Below are positions 1-7,464 of a stretch of DNA of 64,000 bases, piece after piece; positions within the stretch are counted from its first letter, which is position 1, and every line of letters begins with the position of its first letter. The notes beneath the pieces are model-generated. The model searched no databases. It saw nothing but the letters and a program-made list of their open reading frames with translations, and was not told the DNA's origin. The stretch is from an uncultured Porphyromonadaceae bacterium (GTDB taxonomy: Bacteria; Bacteroidota; Bacteroidia; Bacteroidales; UBA11471): the NCBI GenBank assembly GCA_900542765.1, contig UQOX01000007.1:1-64000 (forward strand), in the 5' to 3' direction. Position numbers and translations under genes: made by a program.

Positions 1-540
1 AAAATGATCGGAATCACGGACAATTTTGGACTAATAGACACCATCATAATGCCCGGCTTGTAGGGCCATTGCCCGTTCGTAGTCGGCCCGGGCTTTTTCA
101 TAAGCGGCTTGTGCTTTGACTGCGGCATTGCCCGAGGCCAATCCGCGTGTCGAGATGTAGAACAGGGTTTCGCCGGCGTTTACACCGACGCCTTCGGCCG
201 GATTCCCGTCGCCGAAGACGACGATGCCCCCGACGGGCGAAAAGAGGAATATCTGGTCGTTGGGCGTGTTGGTGATTTCGCCGCTGCAATGAATGACGGG
301 GGAGAAGTACGAGGCTTCGACGGTCTGCACTTCGAAGTCGGTGCGAGCCGCCTGTTCGGCGGGAAATATGATTTCGTCTTGATGACCGGTTTCTTCGGCG
401 GCCTCTCCGGCATGCGGGTCATGGCTTACTCCGGCGACGTGGCCGTGAGGGGCTTCGGTTTCGTGGTTGTGGTCGTGGTCATGGGCGCAGCCGGTGCAAA
501 CGGTCACACTTATAGCAAGTAAAAATAAAAGATGTTTCAT
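1..540 (-). pseudogene. CusB-like efflux periplasmic adaptor, broken by an early in-frame stop
   Basis: The reading frame opens at 540 with a lipoprotein-like signal (MKHLLFLLAISVTVCTGCAH, lipobox ending at Cys18) followed by a His/Asp-rich stretch (HDHDHNHE), as in CusB/CzcB-type adaptors of heavy-metal RND pumps. It then shows the usual adaptor start: a membrane-proximal beta segment, a lipoyl-like half (GGIVVFGDGNPAEGVGVNAGETLFYIST) and the first heptads of the coiled-coil hairpin (AYEKARADYERAMAL). A TAG at 31-33 ends the frame after 169 codons, whereas family members usually have about 350-420 residues, so the second half of the hairpin, the barrel and the C-terminal domain are missing. 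The same frame stays open for the ten codons after the stop, up to the window edge. It lies 90 bp downstream of the His-rich gene on the same strand and is probably co-transcribed. A nonsense mutation is most likely; a sequencing error is possible. Confidence 0.6.
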
Positions 541-630
541 ATCGCTTGTGTAAAAGAATGAATGAAGTGGCGCCTGGGGCGCCTGATAAGGGTGGTGCGA
601 CTCGGCGGACGGGTCGTCGCGGAAAGGGGG

Positions 631-1098
631 TTAGGCGATATGAGTCCCGGCTCTTACGGGAAGGGCTTTGACGTGATAAGTGAGAAATGCATCGGGCAGG
701 GAAGGAGTCTCCTTGATGCCGAGCGATACCCTGCACTCGTCATACTGCTGTTGGCATTCCTGGCAGGGTATGGCGGCCGACAAGTGGCAATAGGTGGTGT
801 GCAAGATGTTGTGGCAGGGCACCGGCAGGAGATGCGGGTGCGAAGGTGGCAGCACCGAAATGACCCGGTGGCTGCACGGTATGTCGGGATAGCTGTGGTT
901 GTGGTCGCAGCAGCCGTCGTTTTCGTTGTGGAAAGGCAGCGCGTCGTTGTGATGATGTTGGCCGGTGCAGTGGCTTATGTCGAAGCAGGCCGCCGTGGCG
1001 CCGTTGTGATGGTGATGCGGGAACAGCAGCAAGCCTTGTGTCAAAACGCACAAGACAAAGACAATTTTCACCCATCTGCTTTCCCGTAATTGTTCCAT
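631..1098 (-). CDS. Small His-rich membrane-anchored protein (DUF6769-like)
   Basis: A 155-residue protein with one N-terminal hydrophobic segment (VKIVFVLCVLTQGLLLF) followed at once by HHHH and many more His and Cys residues (HCTGQHHHND, CCDHNHSYPDIPC, CHNILHTTYCH, CQECQQQYDEC). I recognise the type as the small His-rich Bacteroidales proteins, probably DUF6769, that sit upstream of RND metal-efflux genes; their biochemical role is not known to me. Metal binding at the cell surface or in the periplasm is inferred from the residues and from the CusB-like neighbour downstream. The start is uncertain: the ATG at 1098 lies within a few bases of the expected transcription start of the promoter at 1103-1134, so either the message is leaderless or translation starts at the GTG at 1071, just before the hydrophobic segment. 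Confidence 0.65.
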   Translation of the reverse strand: MEQLRESRWVKIVFVLCVLTQGLLLFPHHHHNGATAACFDISHCTGQHHHNDALPFHNENDGCCDHNHSYPDIPCSHRVISVLPPSHPHLLPVPCHNILHTTYCHLSAAIPCQECQQQYDECRVSLGIKETPSLPDAFLTYHVKALPVRAGTHIA

Positions 1099-1102
1099 GT
1101 CG

Positions 1103-1134
1103 CAAAAATAGGGACTTTCTTCGGAATAGGCAAA
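1103..1134 (-). promoter_or_regulatory. Bacteroides-type promoter for the His-rich gene
   Basis: On the minus strand TTTG (1134-1131), 20 bases, then TATTTTTG (1110-1103): an exact match to TTTG-N19-21-TAnnTTTG. Transcription would start near 1098, which bears on the choice of start codon. Confidence 0.65.
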
Positions 1135-1298
1135 TCTCTTTGGCTCGAAATCGTTTTTTCCGTCCTCCCGAAGGTGGAAATATTGCCCTCCCGGAAGGAA
1201 GAATATTATGAGGAGAATTTGAACGAAAAGAATTGTTCTTCCGTTAAATAGGACAGAATAAATTTTTAGGGATTGATGCCCTTTTGAAGAAAAGACGT

Positions 1299-1306
1299 TA
1301 TCTTTG
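1299..1306 (+). promoter_or_regulatory. -7 element upstream of nqrA
   Basis: TATCTTTG matches TAnnTTTG and lies 26 bases before the nqrA ATG. The -33 region has only a partial match (TTG at 1273-1275, spacing 23), so only the -7 box is called. Confidence 0.5.
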
Positions 1307-1332
1307 CTACCCGAATTTGCAAATAGAAGAAA

Positions 1333-2679
1333 ATGGCGAATGCAATAAAACTGAAAAAGGGGTTGGACATACCCATTGAAGGTGCTGCCGAGGCTCGTAT
1401 CGTCGAGGCTCCGGCGGCCGGGCGGTATGCCCTTGTCCCCGATGATTTCCACGGTATCGTACCGAAAGTCCTTGTGAAGCCCGGCGACAAAGTGCGGGTG
1501 GGTACGCCTCTGATGTGCGACAAGAATCGACCCGAGATGCAATTCGTTTCGCCGGTAAGCGGCGAGGTCGAGGCGGTAAACCGGGGCGAGCGGCGTAAAG
1601 TCCTCGACATCACGGTGAAGCCCGACGGAAAAATGGAGCCGGCCGATGCGTCCCGTCCCGAGTTGGCGACCCTCGACGGCGAACAGGTCAAGGCCATTCT
1701 GTTGGCGCGGGGACTCTTCATGTATATCAAGCAGCGACCCTATGACATCATTGCCGACCCCACCATCTTCCCCCGCGATATTTTCGTCACGGCATGGGAT
1801 TCGGCTCCGCTGGCTCCCGATTTTGACTTCGTCGTGAAAGGTCGTGAAGACGATTTGCAGGCCGGCATCGACGTGCTGGCCAAGCTCACGGCCGGTCGCG
1901 TATATCTCGGAGTGCGTGCCGGTAGTCCGCTCGCGGTGCGCGGTGCCGAGGTCGTTGCCTTTGAAGGCCCGCACCCGGCCGGGAATGTCGGCGTGCAGAT
2001 ACACCACATCGCCCCGGTCTCAAAAGGAGAGACGGTGTGGACGCTCAGTGCCTTCGACCTGCTGGTTATCGGCCGCTATTTCCGCACCGGCGTGCTCGAT
2101 TTCTCGCGGCTCGTCGCCCTTACCGGCTCCGAGGTGGAAGCCCCGCATTACGTCAAGACGATATGGGGAGCGGAGGTGAGTTCGATCATCGACGGCAATC
2201 TTGTCCCGGCCGACTATCACCGCCGCTACATCAGTGGCAACGTCCTCACGGGAACCCGTCTCGGCGAGCACGACTATCTGCGTGCCCCGCACAGCCAGAT
2301 TACCGTCATACCCGAGGGCGATGACTGCCATGAACTCCTCGGCTGGGCGATGCCCGGTTTCGGGAAGTACAGCGTTTCCCACTCCTATTTCTCGTGGCTG
2401 TCGCGCGGCCGCCGCTACCGTTTCGACGCCCGTCTGCACGGCGGCGAACGGGCCATCATCATGCAGGGCGAGTACGACAAGGTGTTGCCCATGGACATTC
2501 TGCCCGAGTTTCTGGTCAAGGCCGTCCTTGCCTTCGACATCGACAAGATGGAAAACCTCGGTATCTACGAAGTCGCACCCGAGGATTTTGCCCTCTGCGA
2601 GTTTGTCGATACCTCGAAACTTCCCTTGCAGGCCATCATACGGGAGGGCCTCGACAAGTTGCGGAAAGAGATGAATTGA
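1333..2679 (+). CDS. nqrA: Na+-translocating NADH:quinone reductase subunit A
   Basis: A 448-residue protein, the usual length for NqrA, the large cytoplasmic-side subunit of the sodium-pumping NADH:quinone oxidoreductase. The N-terminus (IKLKKGLDIPIEGAAEARI) is the conserved NqrA start, followed by a barrel-sandwich-like region (VKPGDKVRVGTPLMCDKNRP, FVSPVSGEVEAVNRGERRKV). It has no signal peptide or membrane segment. First gene of nqrABCDEF; the next gene begins 26 bp after its stop. A TATCTTTG box lies just upstream. The identification rests on sequence pattern and on the complete six-gene order. Confidence 0.96.
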   Translation: MANAIKLKKGLDIPIEGAAEARIVEAPAAGRYALVPDDFHGIVPKVLVKPGDKVRVGTPLMCDKNRPEMQFVSPVSGEVEAVNRGERRKVLDITVKPDGKMEPADASRPELATLDGEQVKAILLARGLFMYIKQRPYDIIADPTIFPRDIFVTAWDSAPLAPDFDFVVKGREDDLQAGIDVLAKLTAGRVYLGVRAGSPLAVRGAEVVAFEGPHPAGNVGVQIHHIAPVSKGETVWTLSAFDLLVIGRYFRTGVLDFSRLVALTGSEVEAPHYVKTIWGAEVSSIIDGNLVPADYHRRYISGNVLTGTRLGEHDYLRAPHSQITVIPEGDDCHELLGWAMPGFGKYSVSHSYFSWLSRGRRYRFDARLHGGERAIIMQGEYDKVLPMDILPEFLVKAVLAFDIDKMENLGIYEVAPEDFALCEFVDTSKLPLQAIIREGLDKLRKEMN

Positions 2680-2705
2680 TTTTAAAACGATAAAACGACA
2701 GAACC

Positions 2706-3914
2706 TTGAAAACGTTAAGAAATTATCTCGATAAGATAAAGCCCAACTTCATGCCCGGAGGTCGGTGGGCGATGTTCCGTTCGGTATTTGAGGGGTTTGA
2801 AACCTTCCTCTATGTGCCGGCGACGACCTCTCCCTCGGGGGTACATATCCACGACAGCATCGATACCAAGCGCACCATGTCGGTGGTCATACTGGCATTG
2901 GTACCGGCCCTGCTCTTTGGCATGTATAATGTCGGTTATCAACATTATCTGGCCATCGGGGAGCTCTCGGCCGTCGGTTTCTGGACGGTCTTCTTCTTCG
3001 GATTCCTGGCCGTCCTTCCCAAAATCATCGTCTCCTATGTCGTGGGTCTCGGCATCGAGTTTGTCGTAGCCCAGTGGCGCGGGCACGAGATACAGGAAGG
3101 CTTCCTCGTATCGGGTATCTTGATACCCCTGATTGTGCCGGTCGACACCCCGCTGTGGATGATAGCCGTAGCCACGGCCTTTGCCGTGATTTTTGCCAAG
3201 GAGGTTTTTGGCGGCACCGGCATGAATATCTTCAACGTGGCTCTTGTCACGCGGGCATTCCTCTTCTTTGCCTATCCCTCGAAGATGTCGGGCGATGAGG
3301 TCTTTGTCCGTACGGCCGATACCTTCGGTCTCGGAGCCGGACAGGTGGTCGATACCTTCTCGGGAGCTACCCCGCTGGGTCAGGTGGCCACGCATGGGGG
3401 CGGCGACCTCGTGCTGCACAATATCGTGGGCGAACCCCTCTCGACGCTCGACTATTTCCTCGGCCTGATTCCCGGCTCGATAGGAGAGACCTCGACCCTG
3501 GCCATTCTTTTGGGCGCTGTCGTCCTGCTCTGGACGGGCATCGCCAGCTGGCGGGTCATGCTCTCGGTCTTTGTCGGAGGTCTGGTGATGAGCACTGTTG
3601 CGGCGCTGTTCCCGTCGCCCGTCTATCCCGGTTCCATGATTTCACCCGTCGACCAAATCTGCCTTGGCGGTTTTGCCTTTGCGGCCGTGTTTATGGCGAC
3701 CGACCCCGTAACGGGCGCGCGCACCCGCACGGGTCAATATATTTACGGATTTCTTATCGGCGTGATAGCCATCTTGATACGCGTGTATAATACCGGTTAT
3801 CCCGAAGGCGCCATGCTGGCGGTGCTGCTGATGAACGTCTTTGCACCGCTCATCGACTATTTCGTGGTCGAAGGAAACATCAAACGCCGCCTCAAACGAG
3901 CCCGCAAGGCATAA
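2706..3914 (+). CDS. nqrB: Na+-translocating NADH:quinone reductase subunit B
   Basis: A 402-residue polytopic membrane subunit of Na+-NQR. The residues SGAT (219-222, in DTFSGATPLGQV) form the motif in which NqrB carries covalently bound FMN on its threonine, so T222 is the expected attachment site. The start codon is TTG at 2706: the encoded N-terminus LRNYLDKIKPNFMPGGRW matches the family's conserved start, while the first ATG (2751) would remove it. At least nine hydrophobic segments are visible. Lies between nqrA and nqrC. The membrane part forms the sodium channel together with NqrD and NqrE (family knowledge). Confidence 0.95.
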   Translation: MKTLRNYLDKIKPNFMPGGRWAMFRSVFEGFETFLYVPATTSPSGVHIHDSIDTKRTMSVVILALVPALLFGMYNVGYQHYLAIGELSAVGFWTVFFFGFLAVLPKIIVSYVVGLGIEFVVAQWRGHEIQEGFLVSGILIPLIVPVDTPLWMIAVATAFAVIFAKEVFGGTGMNIFNVALVTRAFLFFAYPSKMSGDEVFVRTADTFGLGAGQVVDTFSGATPLGQVATHGGGDLVLHNIVGEPLSTLDYFLGLIPGSIGETSTLAILLGAVVLLWTGIASWRVMLSVFVGGLVMSTVAALFPSPVYPGSMISPVDQICLGGFAFAAVFMATDPVTGARTRTGQYIYGFLIGVIAILIRVYNTGYPEGAMLAVLLMNVFAPLIDYFVVEGNIKRRLKRARKA

Positions 3915-3926
3915 TGCAACACGACT

Positions 3927-4628
3927 ATGAACAAGCAAAGCAATACTTACACAATCCTTTACGCATCGGTCATGGTCATCTTGGTGGCCGCGGTGCTGGC
4001 TGTTACCTCGTTGAGCCTGAAAGAGAGGCAGACACGCAACGTCGAAATCGACAAGATGAAGCAGATTCTCTCCTCGGTGCACATTGCCGCTACCGCCGAC
4101 GATGCACAGTCGCTCTATAAGAAATATATCGTCGACAGCTATGTGCTCGATGCCGACGGGAAACCCGTCGACGGAGTCGATGCTTTCGGAGTCGATGTTG
4201 CCGTGCAGGTGAAGCTGCCCGCCGCCGAGCGCCGTCTGCCCGTGTATGTCTGCCGTCTCGACAACGGGGCGCAGAAATATATCGTGCCCCTCTACGGTGC
4301 CGGCCTGTGGGGACCCATTTGGGGATATTTGTCCATCGATGCCGACGGCAACACCATCTACGGGGCCTATTTCGCCCATCAGAGCGAGACCCCCGGCCTC
4401 GGAGCCGAGATTCAGACCGAGGCTTTCTCGGGACAATTCGTCGGCAAGCACCTCTTCATCGGCGGTGAGTTCAAGCCCGTTGCCGTGGAGAAGAAGGGGC
4501 AGAAGCCTCTCAACGGCGCCGAGTATGTCGATGCCGTTTCGGGCGGAACCATCACCAGCAAGGGAGTACAGGCCATGCTCTCCAACAGCCTCGACCCCTA
4601 CCGTCGTTTCCTTGAATCGTTGAAATAA
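3927..4628 (+). CDS. nqrC: Na+-translocating NADH:quinone reductase subunit C
   Basis: A 233-residue subunit with one N-terminal membrane helix (YASVMVILVAAVLAVTSLSL) and a large periplasmic domain. NqrC carries a second covalent FMN, attached to threonine in the motif SGATxTS of well-studied homologues. Here the motif reads SGGTITS (205-211), with Gly for Ala and the acceptor threonine kept (T208). LWGPIWGYLSID (127-138) is the conserved flavin-pocket segment of FMN-binding-domain proteins. The start codon is 12 bp after the nqrB stop. No ApbE-type flavin transferase gene is seen in this window, so that enzyme must be encoded elsewhere. Confidence 0.94.
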   Translation: MNKQSNTYTILYASVMVILVAAVLAVTSLSLKERQTRNVEIDKMKQILSSVHIAATADDAQSLYKKYIVDSYVLDADGKPVDGVDAFGVDVAVQVKLPAAERRLPVYVCRLDNGAQKYIVPLYGAGLWGPIWGYLSIDADGNTIYGAYFAHQSETPGLGAEIQTEAFSGQFVGKHLFIGGEFKPVAVEKKGQKPLNGAEYVDAVSGGTITSKGVQAMLSNSLDPYRRFLESLK

Positions 4629-4645
4629 TATAAAGATATAGAGAT

Positions 4646-5272
4646 ATGCTGTTATCGAAGAAAAACAGAGAAATACTTTTGGGCCCGCTCTCGCGCAACA
4701 ATCCCGTCATCGTGCAGGTGTTGGGCATCTGTTCGGCCCTTGCCGTTACGGCCAAGCTCGAACCGGCCTTTGTCATGGCCATCTCCGTGACGGCCGTGCT
4801 GGCCTTTTCCAATGTCATCATTTCGCTGTTGCGCAATACCATTCCCGGCAGTATCCGCATCATCGTGCAACTGGTGGTCGTTGCGGCGTTGGTCATCATC
4901 GTCGACCAGGTGCTCAAAGCCTATGCCTATGATGTGAGCAAGCAGCTTTCGGTCTTTGTGGGGCTCATCATCACCAACTGCATTCTCATGGGGCGCCTCG
5001 AAGCCTTCGCCCTCGGGCACGGCCCGTGGGAGTCGTTCCTCGACGGAGTGGGCAACGGCGTGGGGTACGGCCTTATCCTGGTGATTGTGGCCTTCTTCCG
5101 CGAATTGTTCGGCTCGGGAACCCTCTTCGGCTACCCCGTCGTGCCGCAATGCCTCTATGACTGGGGCTATCAGAACAACGGCCTCATGATATTGCCCCCG
5201 ATGGCATTGATTACGGTGGCCTGCATCATTTGGGTGCACCGCCTCCGCAATAAGGATTTGCAAGAAAAATAG
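4646..5272 (+). CDS. nqrD: Na+-translocating NADH:quinone reductase subunit D
   Basis: A 208-residue integral membrane protein of about six helices, homologous to RnfE/RnfA. Conserved features include the early Cys in [11 protein letters not shown] and the segment [18 protein letters not shown]. NqrD and NqrE are inverted-topology partners whose conserved cysteines hold an intramembrane iron centre in solved structures (family knowledge); the CS and TNC cysteines here fit that. The gene lies 17 bp after nqrC and 24 bp before nqrE. Confidence 0.95.
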   Translation: MLLSKKNREILLGPLSRNNPVIVQVLGICSALAVTAKLEPAFVMAISVTAVLAFSNVIISLLRNTIPGSIRIIVQLVVVAALVIIVDQVLKAYAYDVSKQLSVFVGLIITNCILMGRLEAFALGHGPWESFLDGVGNGVGYGLILVIVAFFRELFGSGTLFGYPVVPQCLYDWGYQNNGLMILPPMALITVACIIWVHRLRNKDLQEK

Positions 5273-5296
5273 TATCACACCCTAAGAGTCTGACAC

Positions 5297-5911
5297 ATGG
5301 AAAATCTCAATCTGTTTATCCGGTCGATATTCATCGACAACATGATATTCGCCTACTTCTTGGGAATGTGCTCCTATTTGGCCGTCTCCAAGAACGTAAA
5401 GACCGCCATGGGGCTGGGCGTGGCCGTGACCTTCGTCCTGGCGATAACCCTGCCGGTCAACTATATGCTCGAAAATTACATACTCAAAGCCGGCGCCCTT
5501 TCGTGGCTCGGAGAGTCGTTTGCCGATGTGGATCTCAGCTTTCTGAGTCTCATCTTTTTCATCGCCGTCGTGGCGGCCATGGTGCAGCTCGTCGAGATGA
5601 TAGTCGAGAAATACGCACCGGCGCTATACAATACGCTGGGCATCTTCCTGCCGCTCATTGCCGTCAACTGTGCCATCTTGGGCGCTTCGCTCTTCATGCA
5701 GCAGCGGTCGTTCCCCAATGCGTGGTCGGCCACGGTCTACGGGCTCGGTTCCGGTATCGGCTGGTTGCTGGCCATTGTGGGCATCGCCGCCATTCGCGAG
5801 AAGATGGCCTATTCCAATGTGCCCGCTCCGCTCAAAGGCATCGGCATCACCTTCATCGTCACGGGGCTCATGGGAATTGCCTTTATGAGTTTCCTCGGTA
5901 TCAAATTGTAA
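5297..5911 (+). CDS. nqrE: Na+-translocating NADH:quinone reductase subunit E
   Basis: A 204-residue membrane protein of about six helices, paralogous to NqrD. Diagnostic stretches are [21 protein letters not shown] near the N-terminus and [19 protein letters not shown] in the middle, each with the conserved Cys of this family (GMCS and VNCA). It acts in the inner membrane as part of the sodium path and intramembrane iron site. The start is an ATG 24 bp after nqrD; nqrF follows after 13 bp. Confidence 0.95.
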   Translation: MENLNLFIRSIFIDNMIFAYFLGMCSYLAVSKNVKTAMGLGVAVTFVLAITLPVNYMLENYILKAGALSWLGESFADVDLSFLSLIFFIAVVAAMVQLVEMIVEKYAPALYNTLGIFLPLIAVNCAILGASLFMQQRSFPNAWSATVYGLGSGIGWLLAIVGIAAIREKMAYSNVPAPLKGIGITFIVTGLMGIAFMSFLGIKL

Positions 5912-5924
5912 AAAACGTTCCGTT

Positions 5925-7193
5925 ATGACCACTCTCATACTCACATCGGGCAACCTCACCATTGTTGCTGCGGTTGTCATATTTCTGGTACTCACCCTGT
6001 TGCTGGTTGCCGTGCTGCTCATCGCCAAGGCGCGTCTCATGCCGGCCGGCAACCGCCGCATCACCATCAACGGCGAGCGCACGGTCGAGACGCAGGCCGG
6101 GACCACGCTCCTCGCATCGCTGGCGGCCAACAAGATATTCCTTCCCTCGGCCTGCGGCGGAGGCGGTAGCTGCGGCATGTGCCGTTGCCGGGTACTCTCG
6201 GGCGGCGGAGAGATTCTCCCCACCGAGACCGGATTTTTCACCCGCAAGCAGCAGCACGACCATTATCGGCTGGCCTGCCAGGTCAAGGTCAAGAACGATT
6301 TGCAGATAAATGTGCCGCAATCGGTGCTCGGCATCAAGAAGATGGAGTGCGAAGTCATCTCCAACCGCAACGTCGCCTCGTTCATCAAGGAGTTTGTGGT
6401 GCGCGTTCCCGACGGCGAGAAGTTCGACTTCCTCCCCGGCAGTTATGTGCAAATCGACGTGCCCCGTTACGACATCAAGTTCACCGACATGCAAGTCGAG
6501 GAAAAATTCCGCGACGAGTGGGACAAATACAAGATGTGGGGGCTGGTGTGCCGCAACGACGAGGAGACCTTCCGTGCCTATTCCATGGCCAACTATCCCG
6601 CCGAGGGCAACATCATCATGCTCAACATCCGCATCGCCACGCCGCCGTTCGACCGCGCTGCCGGTACTTGGGCCGCCGGCATCAAGCCCGGTATATGCTC
6701 CTCCTACATCTTTACCCGCAAGCCCGGCGACAAGGTGACCCTCTCGGGCCCCTACGGCGAGTTCCACATTCTCGATACCCGGCGCGAAATGATATACATC
6801 GGCGGCGGCGCCGGTATGGCTCCTTTGCGGTCGCACCTCATGCACCTCTTCCGCACGCTCCGCACCACCGACCGCAAAATATCCTATTGGTACGGAGCCC
6901 GGTCGCGGCGGGAGATTTTCTACGAAGAAGATTTCAGGGCCATCGAGCGTGACTTCCCCAACTTCACGTTCAACATCGCCCTTTCCGACCCGCAACCCGA
7001 AGATAATTGGACGGGCTACACCGGCTTTATCCACCAGGTGCTCTATGACCATTACCTCAAAGACCACGAGGCACCCGAAGACATCGAGTACTACATGTGC
7101 GGTCCCGGCCCCATGGCGGCATCGGTCAAGAAGATGCTTTGGGACCTCGGCGTGCCGACCGAGATGCTGATGTACGACGATTTCGGCGCGTGA
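5925..7193 (+). CDS. nqrF: Na+-translocating NADH:quinone reductase subunit F
   Basis: A 422-residue NADH-oxidising subunit and electron entry point of Na+-NQR. Order of parts: an N-terminal membrane helix (VAAVVIFLVLTLLLVAVLL); a ferredoxin domain whose [2Fe-2S] ligands fit Cys77, Cys83, Cys86 and Cys118 (ACGGGGSCGMC and ACQVK); an FAD-binding domain with RAYSMANYP; and an NAD-binding domain with GGGAGMAPLRSH and a C-terminal MYDDFGA. An additional Cys88 lies beside the cluster. Last gene of the operon. No T-tracted hairpin was found in the 270 bp after it. Confidence 0.96.
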   Translation: MTTLILTSGNLTIVAAVVIFLVLTLLLVAVLLIAKARLMPAGNRRITINGERTVETQAGTTLLASLAANKIFLPSACGGGGSCGMCRCRVLSGGGEILPTETGFFTRKQQHDHYRLACQVKVKNDLQINVPQSVLGIKKMECEVISNRNVASFIKEFVVRVPDGEKFDFLPGSYVQIDVPRYDIKFTDMQVEEKFRDEWDKYKMWGLVCRNDEETFRAYSMANYPAEGNIIMLNIRIATPPFDRAAGTWAAGIKPGICSSYIFTRKPGDKVTLSGPYGEFHILDTRREMIYIGGGAGMAPLRSHLMHLFRTLRTTDRKISYWYGARSRREIFYEEDFRAIERDFPNFTFNIALSDPQPEDNWTGYTGFIHQVLYDHYLKDHEAPEDIEYYMCGPGPMAASVKKMLWDLGVPTEMLMYDDFGA

Positions 7194-7347
7194 CGGTCAT
7201 CTTCCCGCCCGCGGGTGCATGCCGCCTCCCGCCGGTTCGCGGCGTTGCCGCGTATGCCCCGCCCGCGATGAAATAACCAAAAAAGTGTAAAGCCATGCCC
7301 GGGGCTTCCCTGTGTCGCGGAACAAAGAAAAATCATTATAAATAGCT

Positions 7348-7379
7348 TTTGTGTCAAAAAATCAAGTGTGATACTTTTG
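7348..7379 (+). promoter_or_regulatory. Bacteroides-type promoter for the 963-aa secreted protein
   Basis: TTTG (7348-7351), 20 bases, TACTTTTG (7372-7379): full match to the consensus. It leaves an AT-rich 5' leader of about 80 bases. The rest of the 270-bp gap after nqrF is a GC-rich stretch with no gene. Confidence 0.7.
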
Positions 7380-7464
7380 GCAAAAATATAATTTTGTAAG
7401 CGTGTATGTCTTGTTATATGCAGACAAAAAAAAGACTTTCAATTATTAACTAAAATTTTCTATC

